Shown: positions 1-6,432, numbered from the stretch's first letter. The stretch is 39,682 nt of DNA from Flavobacteriales bacterium UBA3376 (GCA_002359055.1 DEQC01000103.1:5177-44858), one strand, 5' to 3'. Numbers and translations are program-made. Notes: generated by a model not told the origin, from the letters alone.

Positions 1-2006
1 TCGTTCAGCACACGGTTGGTGCGTGAAAACGCCTGAATGAGTCCGTGATATTTCAGGTTCTTATCCACGTACAAGGTGTTCAGGTACTTGCTGTCAAAAC
101 CGGTGAGCAGCATATCCACCACAATGGTGATGTCAATCTTGTTTTTGTGGGGATAGTCTTTGTTACTGTACTTCTGATTTTTGATGCGGCTTTGCACATC
201 TTGATAGTACAGGTCAAAATTATTGATGTCGTGATTGGTGTCGAATTGGGTATTGTAATCCGCAATGATTTCCTTCAAGGCTTTTTTCTTCTCTTCAGGA
301 TTTTGCTTGTTGTCTTCCTTTTCCTGTGGCAAATCTTCCTGAATCTGCTGCACGTCTTTATTGCCTTCGGCAGGAGGCGAAAACACGCAAGCGATATTCA
401 AAGGAACAAAATCAGGATTTTCTGCTTGTTTTTGCTTCTGAATTTCCTTGAACAAACGATAAAACTCAATGGCGTTATTGATAGAAGCAGTAGCCATCAA
501 CGCATTGAACTTGCGTTGATTGGTGGCTTTGTCGTGTTTATCGAGAATAGCTTCTACCACGGCTTGTTGTGCAATAGCTTCACCAGGTTTTGCCTGAACT
601 GAACCTTCGCCTTTAAAGTAGTCGATATGGAACTTGAGCACATTACGGTCGTCTATCGCATGCGTAATGGTATAGGCGTGCAATTGCTTTTCAAAAATGC
701 TCTCCGTGGTTTTGTAGGTTTCGTATTGGTCTTCACGGATTTTTTGGGTAGAGTTCTGGTCAAAGATTGGGGTTCCTGTAAAGCCGAAAAGCTGGGCATT
801 GGGAAAAAACTCTTTGATGGCTTTGTGATTCTCACCAAACTGCGAACGGTGGCACTCATCAAAAATGAAAACGATACGTTTATCCCGTAATGGCTCTAAT
901 CTTTCCTTGTAGTTCTTTTTGTAGGTTCCATCTAATGCCAATCCCAATTTTTGGATGGTGGTCACAATCACCTTGTCGGCATAGTCGGTAGAAAGCAATC
1001 GCCTTACCAATGTTTCGGTATTGGTATTTTCTTCTACACTGCCTTCCTGAAATTTATTGAACTCTTCGCGGGTTTGGCGGTCAAGGTCTTTTCTGTCCAC
1101 CACAAACAGGCATTTTTCAATCTCACGATTGTCTTTAAGCAGGGTAGAAGCCTTAAATGAAGTCAGAGTTTTTCCGCTACCTGTTGTATGCCAGATAAAA
1201 CCATTGCCACGGTTTTGTTTTACGCAATCATCAATGGCTTTCACCGCATAAATTTGATACGGCCGCATCACCAGTAGTTTCTGCTCTGTTTCCACCAGCA
1301 CCATGTACTTGCTAATCATTTCGCCCAGCGTACACTTTTTCAGAAAGCGGTCGGTGAAGTCTTCTAGGTGCTTGATTTTGTAATTCTTCTCATCTGCCAA
1401 ATGGTAAATGGGCAAGAACTGTTCATCCGCATTGAATTGGAAATGTTGCTTTTTATTGTTGGCGAAATAGATGGTATTGGAACGGTTGCTCACAATGAAC
1501 AACTGTATGTAGCACATCAACGAATTGCCATAGCCATTGCCAGGTTCGTTTTTATAATCCACGATTTGCTGCATGGCTTTTCGTGGGGAAATGTCCAAGC
1601 GTTTCAATTCCACCTGAACCACTGGTAAGCCGTTAATCAGCAAAATGATGTCATACCGTTGATTGCTGTTCTCGGTATTCATCCGCAACTGGCTGATGAC
1701 TTCAAAGTCGTTCTTGCACCAGTCTTTATTGTTGACCAAAGTGTAATGAAGTGGTGTTCCGTCTTCCCGTTGAAAAAACTGCTGTTCCCTTAATTTCTTT
1801 GAAGCTTTGAACACATCAGGTTCAATGATTTCTTCTCTTAATCGAAGGAATTCGCTGTCAGACAAACGTACACGGTTGAGTGCTTCAAATTTGTTCTTGA
1901 AGTTTTGCTCCAGTGTTTTCCTATCGACAATATCAGGTCGATGGGTATATTTCAGACCTATTAGCTGCTCGATTAGATTTTGCTCTATGTTTTGTTCTTT
2001 AGTCAT
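1..2006 (-). CDS. hsdR: Type I restriction enzyme R subunit, 3' end cut by window edge
   Basis: The minus-strand frame is open from an ATG at 2006 to the left edge, about 668 residues without a stop. It shows the HsdR order of parts: an N-terminal nuclease domain with D119 and the ExK pair E133/K135 (VQVELKR), Walker A GSGKT at about 276-280, the DECH box at about 383-386, FTGTP at about 409-413, and QAFSRTNRV (motif VI) at the cut end. The family protein translocates DNA by ATP hydrolysis and cleaves it when paired with HsdM and HsdS. Neither partner is upstream, so they should lie left of the window if the system is complete. The C-terminal part that contacts HsdM is missing here only because of the edge. 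The start overlaps the stop of the upstream regulator by 8 bases. Base composition is visibly richer in G+C than its neighbours (the first 60 bases are 50%), which suggests transfer. The family call is firm. Confidence 0.95.
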   Translation of the reverse strand, partial: MTKEQNIEQNLIEQLIGLKYTHRPDIVDRKTLEQNFKNKFEALNRVRLSDSEFLRLREEIIEPDVFKASKKLREQQFFQREDGTPLHYTLVNNKDWCKNDFEVISQLRMNTENSNQRYDIILLINGLPVVQVELKRLDISPRKAMQQIVDYKNEPGNGYGNSLMCYIQLFIVSNRSNTIYFANNKKQHFQFNADEQFLPIYHLADEKNYKIKHLEDFTDRFLKKCTLGEMISKYMVLVETEQKLLVMRPYQIYAVKAIDDCVKQNRGNGFIWHTTGSGKTLTSFKASTLLKDNREIEKCLFVVDRKDLDRQTREEFNKFQEGSVEENTNTETLVRRLLSTDYADKVIVTTIQKLGLALDGTYKKNYKERLEPLRDKRIVFIFDECHRSQFGENHKAIKEFFPNAQLFGFTGTPIFDQNSTQKIREDQYETYKTTESIFEKQLHAYTITHAIDDRNVLKFHIDYFKGEGSVQAKPGEAIAQQAVVEAILDKHDKATNQRKFNALMATASINNAIEFYRLFKEIQKQKQAENPDFVPLNIACVFSPPAEGNKDVQQIQEDLPQEKEDNKQNPEEKKKALKEIIADYNTQFDTNHDINNFDLYYQDVQSRIKNQKYSNKDYPHKNKIDITIVVDMLLTGFDSKYLNTLYVDKNLKYHGLIQAFSRTNRVLN

Positions 2007-2196
2007 TCAAATCTTCTTTCAATAAATCTTTGGCGTTTACTTCCAAAATTTTAGCAATCTCATACAGTACTTCAAGTCTTGGTTGCTGTCGGTTTTGAAC
2101 ATAGCCGTTAACCATGTTGTAACTCTTTCCGAGCTTCTCCGCCAACCAAGTTTGCTTAATTACTTTCTCTTCAAGTACTTCTTTTATTCGGTTCAT
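1999..2196 (-). CDS. Small Xre/Cro-type HTH regulator in front of hsdR
   Basis: This 65-residue protein is almost entirely one helix-turn-helix of the Cro/C1 type: QTWLAEKLGKSYNMVNGYVQ forms the first helices and recognition helix, followed by PRLEVLYEIAKILEV and the typical tail DLL. It is a DNA-binding transcription factor by family. The last bases overlap the hsdR start by 8, so the two genes are probably translated together. Its position recalls controller (C) proteins of restriction-modification systems, which delay or limit endonuclease expression. That role is inferred from position only. An unrelated stress or phage-type regulator is possible. Confidence 0.85.
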   Translation of the reverse strand: MNRIKEVLEEKVIKQTWLAEKLGKSYNMVNGYVQNRQQPRLEVLYEIAKILEVNAKDLLKEDLND

Positions 2197-2388
2197 GTCC
2201 GCATAAATTTAAGTCGCTAAAATAGCCCAAATTTTCCATTTATCTCGTTTTTCAATATACATTTCGTTCGTTTCATTGTTGGTCCTTTCGAGCGATGGCA
2301 AAAAACAGCTCTTTTGGTTTTTTCAGCGTTGGCTTTCGTGTCGGCAAAAACCAAATGTGCTGTTTGTGCGGTTGGCTTTTCACACTGA
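2197..2388. other. Non-coding stretch with degenerate repeated pieces, left of the cassette boundary
   Basis: No gene is visible between the HTH gene and the hairpin at 2389-2524. On the minus strand two degenerate copies of a segment that starts RAAAGCCAAC and ends TTTTTGCC lie in tandem (about 2297-2380). The string CGCACAAAC (2370-2362 on the minus strand) is almost the reverse complement of the GTTGTGCG at the cassette junction (2396-2389), with one extra A. This could be the remains of a cassette end, or the leader of the cassette that carries the HTH gene. I see no clear promoter. Confidence 0.45.
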
Positions 2389-2524
2389 CGCACAACGTTT
2401 CTCAGCTATACGCAGTTTGGGACTAAATTAAGCCCATTATTCGGATTTGCCAAATCATCCCAAATACAAAACTAACTTCCCATTATGCCTAATACCCAAA
2501 TTGCTTGTAGCGTGTGTTGGCGGG
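2389..2524 (-). repeat. attC-like hairpin site 2, after the SMI1/KNR4 gene
   Basis: On the minus strand it starts with CCCGCCAAC (2524-2516). This is the exact reverse complement of the GTTGGCGGG that precedes the same gene (3041-3033). A stem follows: 2495-2511 pairs with 2405-2421 at 14 of 17 positions, with a loop of about 73 bases. The right arm ends GCGTATAGCTGAGAAACGTT, then GTGCG. The layout (outer AAC/GTT core boxes, unpaired spacer, inner stem, long loop) is that of an integron attC site. The boxes fit only the AAC and GTT cores, not the full classical 7-base consensus. Confidence 0.7.
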
Positions 2525-3040
2525 TAGCCGTTTTGGATTCTGATTTTCTTCATTAAAGCATTTTTAAGCTACTCAAACCAATCTTTGCCTTTTTCTAAAC
2601 GTTCAAAAAAATCAGTAAATGAATATCCAATTTCAATATGATATGTTTTGTCTAAATCGATAAAAGGAGACAATACTATTCGACATTGTCCATTTTCGAG
2701 ATTTTCGATTCCAATAAATTCGGAACTCCCATTTCCACCAATTCCAATTGTATTTTTTAGGCTTTCTATAATTTTATATTCACTATTTATTTCCAAAATT
2801 TCATTAAAATCCCAAAGTCTAACAAATTCATTGCCGACAAAACTTTCATTTTCTATATAATTCGTAGCGTAAAATTTGTAATCTTCTGGGAGTGAAAAAT
2901 CTATTTTATTTTCAACTTCTTCAATAGTTATTTTTGGCTTTTCAGTTCTTTTCTGAAAATTATATTTAGCAAATAATTTTTCGATTTCTAACATAGATTA
3001 TTATGATAAACTTCTGTTCTTCTTTTACGGTTCCCGCCAA
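2396..3040 (-). mobile_element. Putative gene cassette B (SMI1/KNR4-like gene)
   Basis: If recombination cuts G^TT as in integrons, this 645-base unit runs from the T after G3041 to G2396 on the minus strand. It holds one gene, starting 46 bases after the junction and ending 44 bases before the 3' recombination box. That is the compact one-gene build of integron cassettes. The first bases (TTGGCGGG) are complementary to the unit's own 3' box (CCCGCCAA), as expected for a cassette that was once circular. I saw no TAnnTTTG promoter in the short leader, so expression may depend on an upstream promoter. Cassette status is inferred from structure. Confidence 0.65.
2569..2994 (-). CDS. SMI1/KNR4 (SUKH) family protein, immunity-like
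   Basis: This is a 141-residue cytosolic protein with no signal or membrane segment. It has the SUKH-type pattern: an N-terminal helix with a conserved FSLPEDYKFY turn, a central strand-rich part with IGIGGNGSSEFIGIE, and a C-terminal helix with FTDFFERLEKG. SUKH proteins are best known as immunity proteins against contact-dependent or polymorphic toxins. No toxin gene is adjacent. An orphan immunity gene as cassette cargo would protect against toxins of neighbours, but this is inference. The gene is AT-rich, unlike the hsdR region, and is bounded by the two attC-like hairpins. Confidence 0.75.
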   Translation of the reverse strand: MLEIEKLFAKYNFQKRTEKPKITIEEVENKIDFSLPEDYKFYATNYIENESFVGNEFVRLWDFNEILEINSEYKIIESLKNTIGIGGNGSSEFIGIENLENGQCRIVLSPFIDLDKTYHIEIGYSFTDFFERLEKGKDWFE

Positions 3041-3170
3041 CGGTTTTCAGCTATACGCAGGCAGGGCATTTTACCACTGAACTACCTACGAAGTACTGAA
3101 CTTCAAATTTGCCGCTTTGCTGTCCTACGAAGCACGAAACCCCTTCTTGCGTATAGGTGATGTTATCTGC
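3033..3170 (-). repeat. attC-like hairpin site 1, after the retropepsin-like gene
   Basis: On the minus strand it opens with GCAGATAAC (3170-3162), the exact reverse complement of GTTATCTGC ahead of the same gene (4160-4152). The stem 3141-3156 pairs with 3051-3066 at 14 of 16 positions, including nine perfect pairs CTATACGCA/TGCGTATAG, around a 74-base loop. The right arm GCGTATAGCTGAAAACCGTT is the same as in the site at 2389-2524 except for two bases, and leads into GGCGGG. Core boxes AAC and GTT sit at the ends with an unpaired spacer, as in integron attC sites. Confidence 0.72.
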
Positions 3171-4159
3171 TTTTTTTGATTTTCAAAGGTCAGTATATAA
3201 ATTATTATTTGGTTTAAAATAAATGAATTTATTCGGTATGTCAAGAACTATATCGAAGCGTTTTAAAAATAAATTTCCATAAAATCCCGCTTTGTCTTTA
3301 GTAGCATTTCCTCCCTCCGATGAGTTAGGAAGACTTGTAAAAACTCTATAAAATCTATAATCGCTGAACCTTATTTCAGGAATTATTACTAATGGGGCTT
3401 CGTAAGTTGAACCATCAGACCCTTGTGATATGGAAGCACCAATGGTTGTTGTTTTTTCTAATAATTTGTGTTTTTGAGAAAAGGGAGAAGCTAATGTAAG
3501 TACATCATCTGCACCTGTGTCTAAACCAAAATAACCTTTAAATTTTTTTCCATTAACTGTTATACTACTTTTTATCGAAAGGTAGTTGCTCGGAAAGTAT
3601 AGCTTACTTTTTTTGTATAATGATAAATCGTTATTATAGGTTTTGGGCGAAAAAAAGCGTAATTCTTTTTTTTCGTAGTCTATTTCTATGACATAATTTT
3701 TCATTAAGTCGGTTCCAATTATACCGTCAAATGCAGTAGTTCCAAATGGAATGATTGTTAAAGAAACATTGTTTTGGATTAAATCACCAATTGTTACGGT
3801 ATTACTGGAACTTAATTCCACAATATTACTTCCATTAGAACCAATGTTAAGAGATTCTCCGTCTATTTTTAAATTAACTTTATTTTTAACACTTTCATTT
3901 ATTACTGAACCATCTGCCCCTGTGTCAAATAAAAATTTTAGGCTATCGACATCATTAACTTTACAATAAAGATATATGCTGTTTTTTTCAAGAGTAAAAG
4001 GAATTATACTGATTGGTTTTGATTGGCTGAAAACAGTTATTGATGTAAAAATCAGTATTAAAAATATTGGAATCGTCTTATTCATCTTGTCATTTTTTTT
4101 GTTGAAGTTTAATATTGTTCTTGTCTTGGGTTTCTGTCATCCCTTAAAATTGCAGATAA
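3041..4159 (-). mobile_element. Putative gene cassette A (retropepsin-like gene), first in the array
   Basis: This 1119-base unit lies between the junction next to the recombinase (G^TT at 4160) and the junction at 3041. It carries a single gene that starts 74 bases from the junction and stops 12 bases before the 3' box. Its first bases (TTATCTGC) pair exactly with its own 3' box (GCAGATAA), the mark of a unit excised and integrated as a circle. It is the unit closest to the recombinase, so by integron logic the most recently inserted. Inference from structure. Confidence 0.65.
3183..4085 (-). CDS. Secreted retropepsin-like aspartic protease with two DTG motifs
   Basis: This is a 300-residue protein with a clear signal peptide (residues 1-20, hydrophobic IPIFLILIFTSITVF, then SQS), so it is exported to the periplasm or beyond. 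Two aspartyl protease signatures are present: FDTGADGSV at about 53-61 and GLDTGADDVLT at about 187-197. Each is followed by a beta-rich stretch with hydrophobic-hydrophobic-Gly (IIGTDLM, FYGNLFL). One DTG per half gives a single-chain two-lobed arrangement like a fused retropepsin dimer. Such proteins occur across Bacteroidota, with mostly unknown substrates. It is the only gene in putative cassette A and directly follows the recombinase gene on the same strand. A non-proteolytic role cannot be excluded. Confidence 0.8.
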   Translation of the reverse strand: MNKTIPIFLILIFTSITVFSQSKPISIIPFTLEKNSIYLYCKVNDVDSLKFLFDTGADGSVINESVKNKVNLKIDGESLNIGSNGSNIVELSSSNTVTIGDLIQNNVSLTIIPFGTTAFDGIIGTDLMKNYVIEIDYEKKELRFFSPKTYNNDLSLYKKSKLYFPSNYLSIKSSITVNGKKFKGYFGLDTGADDVLTLASPFSQKHKLLEKTTTIGASISQGSDGSTYEAPLVIIPEIRFSDYRFYRVFTSLPNSSEGGNATKDKAGFYGNLFLKRFDIVLDIPNKFIYFKPNNNLYTDL

Positions 4160-4206
4160 CATTAGTATATCCGACACTTCTGATCCATTTATTGCGGATA
4201 TATTCC
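4152..4206 (-). other. attI-like inverted repeat between recombinase stop and first cassette
   Basis: Starting three bases after the recombinase stop codon, TATATCCG and CGGATATA form a perfect 8-bp inverted repeat (4195-4202 and 4166-4173) with a 21-base spacer. It is followed by CTAAT and the junction GTTATCTGC (4160-4152). The order inner repeat, short spacer, GTT matches the right arm of the two attC-like sites (TATAG, spacer, GTT), but the hairpin is short and lacks the long loop. This is what an integration site next to an integrase would look like. There is no T-run, so it is not a terminator. Confidence 0.5.
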
Positions 4207-5346
4207 TTATGGACGCTGTGCCTTAAAGTTATTTTGGACCAATTTAACATTTTCTGTTAAACTATCCAAAGGACTTTTTAATGTTCTATTGTTGATGCTT
4301 AAAACATGTGTATAAATTTCAGTAGTTTTTAAATTGCTATGACCCAATGCGGTCTGAATATACCTTATGTTTACACCTCGTTGCATCAAATGTGTTGCAA
4401 AACTGTGACGCAAAGTATGAGGCGTACTCCATGGATTTGAACCGGTTTCATTTACTGCTTTTCGATAAATTTGTTGTATACTCCTAGCGGAATATTGTCC
4501 TCCGTCTTGACCTTCAAATAACCAATAAGACGGTTTGTGAACCTTATAATATTTACGCAACAACTCCAGCAAAATAGGACTTAGAACAGTATGACGATCC
4601 TTTTTTCCTTTAGAATCTTTAATGAACAAAAATCCTTCTTCTGATCGGACATCTTTGATACGCAATCGTATGATCTCGCCTATACGCAGTCCAGCGCTAT
4701 AAATCGTATAAAGAATGGCTTTATGTTTGATGTTTTTTGGTGAATTGATGATGGCCAAAACTTCTGCTTCACTCAAGGTGTTTGGCAACTCCTTACTACG
4801 CTTAGGACGAGTGATAGTGTAATATTCTCTCGGTTTACCCAATACGTGTTCATAATAGCTCTTAATAGCATTGATCATCATGTTCTGCTTTTGTTCACTT
4901 ATCTTATATCGCTGAATCAATTCATAAATAAAGCCTTCAATTTGCTCCTTTTTGAGTTGAGAAAAATCTTGTGGATTAAAGTATCCAAAAAACTGTTTCA
5001 AATTGGTTTGATAGGTTCTTATTGTAGAGTCGCTATAGCTCTTAAGTTTTAATTTTTGATAATGTCTATCTAACTCCTGTTGAATTTGTTCTGTAACTTG
5101 TATTTCGGGAATTGAAACAATTTTCTCTTTCTGTTCTACAACTAATTTATCATTGAAAAGTGTTTTCACTTGATTCAAATGATTTACAGTATTGGGTAAA
5201 CTCCAAAGTCTTTGATTGGGATGATAGTATGAACCATCAATTTTTTTAAAGACGATCCGTTCATCTTTCATTGTATATGGAATTTGAAATTTGATACGTC
5301 CCGCATTTTTATTGGGTTCAAACATGATTATGCGATTAGAGTTCAT
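4207..5346 (-). CDS. Tyrosine recombinase (Xer-like site-specific integrase)
   Basis: This 379-residue protein cuts and rejoins DNA through a phosphotyrosine bond. The catalytic set is complete: R221 (AGLRIGEI), K at about 246-249 (KGKKDRH), H310 and R313 (HTLRHSFATHL), H336 (LGHSNLKTTEIY) and nucleophile Y345. Residues 1-70 form an extra N-terminal part (YHPNQRLWSLPNT) seen in Bacteroidota integrases. A SAM-like core-binding domain spans about 85-175. IntI proteins carry an additional segment between the K and H-R motifs; here that gap is only about 60 residues, the XerC/D spacing, so this is not a canonical integron integrase. It lies directly beside two cassette-like units and reads in their direction. 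It probably acts on the hairpin sites, by inference from position. Resolving dimers or mobilising an island are alternatives. Confidence 0.92.
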   Translation of the reverse strand: MNSNRIIMFEPNKNAGRIKFQIPYTMKDERIVFKKIDGSYYHPNQRLWSLPNTVNHLNQVKTLFNDKLVVEQKEKIVSIPEIQVTEQIQQELDRHYQKLKLKSYSDSTIRTYQTNLKQFFGYFNPQDFSQLKKEQIEGFIYELIQRYKISEQKQNMMINAIKSYYEHVLGKPREYYTITRPKRSKELPNTLSEAEVLAIINSPKNIKHKAILYTIYSAGLRIGEIIRLRIKDVRSEEGFLFIKDSKGKKDRHTVLSPILLELLRKYYKVHKPSYWLFEGQDGGQYSARSIQQIYRKAVNETGSNPWSTPHTLRHSFATHLMQRGVNIRYIQTALGHSNLKTTEIYTHVLSINNRTLKSPLDSLTENVKLVQNNFKAQRP

Positions 5347-5372
5347 GGTTGGTTAGATTTTTTTATTAAAAT

Positions 5373-5437
5373 TAAATATAAAAAAACCATTTACCCGACA
5401 TTAAACATTTACAAACGTTTGTAAATGTTTGTAAATG
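5373..5437 (-). promoter_or_regulatory. Operator-like palindrome and weak promoter upstream of the recombinase
   Basis: A perfect 22-bp palindrome with half-site GTTTGTAAATG lies at 5406-5427. A third copy of TTTGTAAATG follows directly at 5428-5437, giving one inverted and two tandem copies within 32 bases. It ends about 60 bases before the recombinase ATG. A near-consensus -7 element TATATTTA lies between them (5380-5373, 7 of 8 matches). This suggests binding by a dimeric repressor or the recombinase itself. No LexA-type box was recognised. Confidence 0.5.
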
Positions 5438-5503
5438 CTTAGCAACGAATAACTAATTGAATATTAAGCTATAATCGTATTAAGTAAGAATTTAAATTTT
5501 AAA

Positions 5504-5542
5504 CAAAAAAAAATTCAATCCCTCAGAAGAAGGATTGAATTT
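5504..5542 (-). terminator. Rho-independent terminator of the ribosomal operon
   Basis: On the minus strand, 49 bases after the rpsN stop, the 11-bp stem AAATTCAATCC/GGATTGAATTT (5542-5532 and 5521-5511) encloses a 10-base loop and runs into a T-tract. It shows that transcription of the operon ends after rpsN rather than continuing into rpsH. Confidence 0.88.
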
Positions 5543-5590
5543 AATATATTGGATTTTTGGTTATAGATAAAATATATCTATCCAAATGTT

Positions 5591-5860
5591 TTACCAACTT
5601 GCTTTCTTAACGCCAGGAATTAGACCTTGGTTAGCCATTTCACGGAATGTTACACGTGAAAGTCCGAAGGTTCTCATATATCCTTTAGGGCGTCCAGTCA
5701 ACTTACAACGGTTATGCAAACGTACAGGAGAGGCGTTTTTAGGTAATTTTTGAAGTGCTTCATAATCACCTGCTTCTTTCAATGCTTTACGTTTTTCAGC
5801 ATATTTCGCTACAAGTCTTTGTCTTTTGCGCTCGCGCGCTTTCATTGATTCTTTAGCCAT
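5591..5860 (-). CDS. rpsN: 30S ribosomal protein S14
   Basis: This 89-residue protein has the long, zinc-free form of S14: no CxxC pairs, and the conserved RLHNRCKLTGRPKGY and FGLSRVTFREMA blocks before the C-terminal KKASW. It sits in the head of the small subunit. It is the last gene of the operon here, 6 bases after rplE and followed by a strong terminator. In most Bacteroidota rpsH and rplF follow; their absence is notable. Confidence 0.98.
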   Translation of the reverse strand: MAKESMKARERKRQRLVAKYAEKRKALKEAGDYEALQKLPKNASPVRLHNRCKLTGRPKGYMRTFGLSRVTFREMANQGLIPGVKKASW

Positions 5861-5866
5861 AATTTT

Positions 5867-6430
5867 TTATTTATTATCCTTTCTAAACGGTAAACCAAAT
5901 TTTTCTAACAAAGCTTTTGCTTCTTTATCGGTATTAGCCGTTGTAACAAAAGTAATATTCATACCTTGAATTTTCTTCACTTTATCAATATTGATTTCAG
6001 GGAAGATAATTTGCTCAGTGATACCTAAGTTATAGTTTCCTCTTCCGTCGAATCCTTTTGCACTGATTCCATTAAAATCACGGATTCTTGGTAAAGATGC
6101 AGAAACCAAACGATCTAAGAATTCGTACATTTTAGTACCTCTTAGAGTAACTTTCGCACCGATAGGCATGCCTTTACGTAATTTGAAGGCAGCTTCGTCG
6201 GTTTTAGAAACTGTTCCTACTGCTTTTTGTCCAGCGATAAGAGTCATTTCTTCCACTGCATAATCAACAATTTTTTTGTCAGCTGTAGCAGCACCTAATC
6301 CTTGGTTCAAAACGATTTTCTCCAATTTAGGTACTTGCATCACTGATGAGTAAGAAAACTCTTCTTTCAATGCAGGAACAATTTCCTCTCTATATTTTAC
6401 TAATGGACGTGGTCTATATGTTGTACTCAT
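5867..6430 (-). CDS. rplE: 50S ribosomal protein L5
   Basis: This 187-residue protein matches L5 over its length, with VPKLEKIVLNQGLG near the start, KVTLRG and LPRIRDFNGIS in the middle and GITEQIIFPEI towards the end. L5 binds 5S rRNA and forms the central protuberance with L18. The ATG lies 2 bases after the rplX stop, so the two are closely coupled. Confidence 0.98.
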   Translation of the reverse strand: MSTTYRPRPLVKYREEIVPALKEEFSYSSVMQVPKLEKIVLNQGLGAATADKKIVDYAVEEMTLIAGQKAVGTVSKTDEAAFKLRKGMPIGAKVTLRGTKMYEFLDRLVSASLPRIRDFNGISAKGFDGRGNYNLGITEQIIFPEINIDKVKKIQGMNITFVTTANTDKEAKALLEKFGLPFRKDNK

Positions 6431-6432
6431 TC

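Noticed and set aside
45..1628. Hydrophobic plus-strand reading frames opposite hsdR (for example 45-602)
   Set aside because: They are shadows of the hsdR frame, which has all the helicase and nuclease motifs; the plus frames show no family pattern.
3060..3147. A tRNA gene within the loop of site 1
   Set aside because: Only a D-arm-like string is present; no acceptor stem, anticodon arm or T-arm could be found.
2389..3170. CRISPR array
   Set aside because: Only two copies of the shared string, spaced by a whole gene, with hairpin arms instead of regular spacers and no cas genes.
4166..4202. Reading the inverted repeat after the recombinase as its terminator
   Set aside because: The spacer is 21 bases and no T-run follows on the minus strand. 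It also leads straight into the GTT junction.
4207..5346. Calling the recombinase a canonical integron integrase (IntI)
   Set aside because: The gap between the K and H-R motifs is about 60 residues, as in XerC/D, and the IntI-specific extra segment is not seen. The cassette-like layout is reported without that name.
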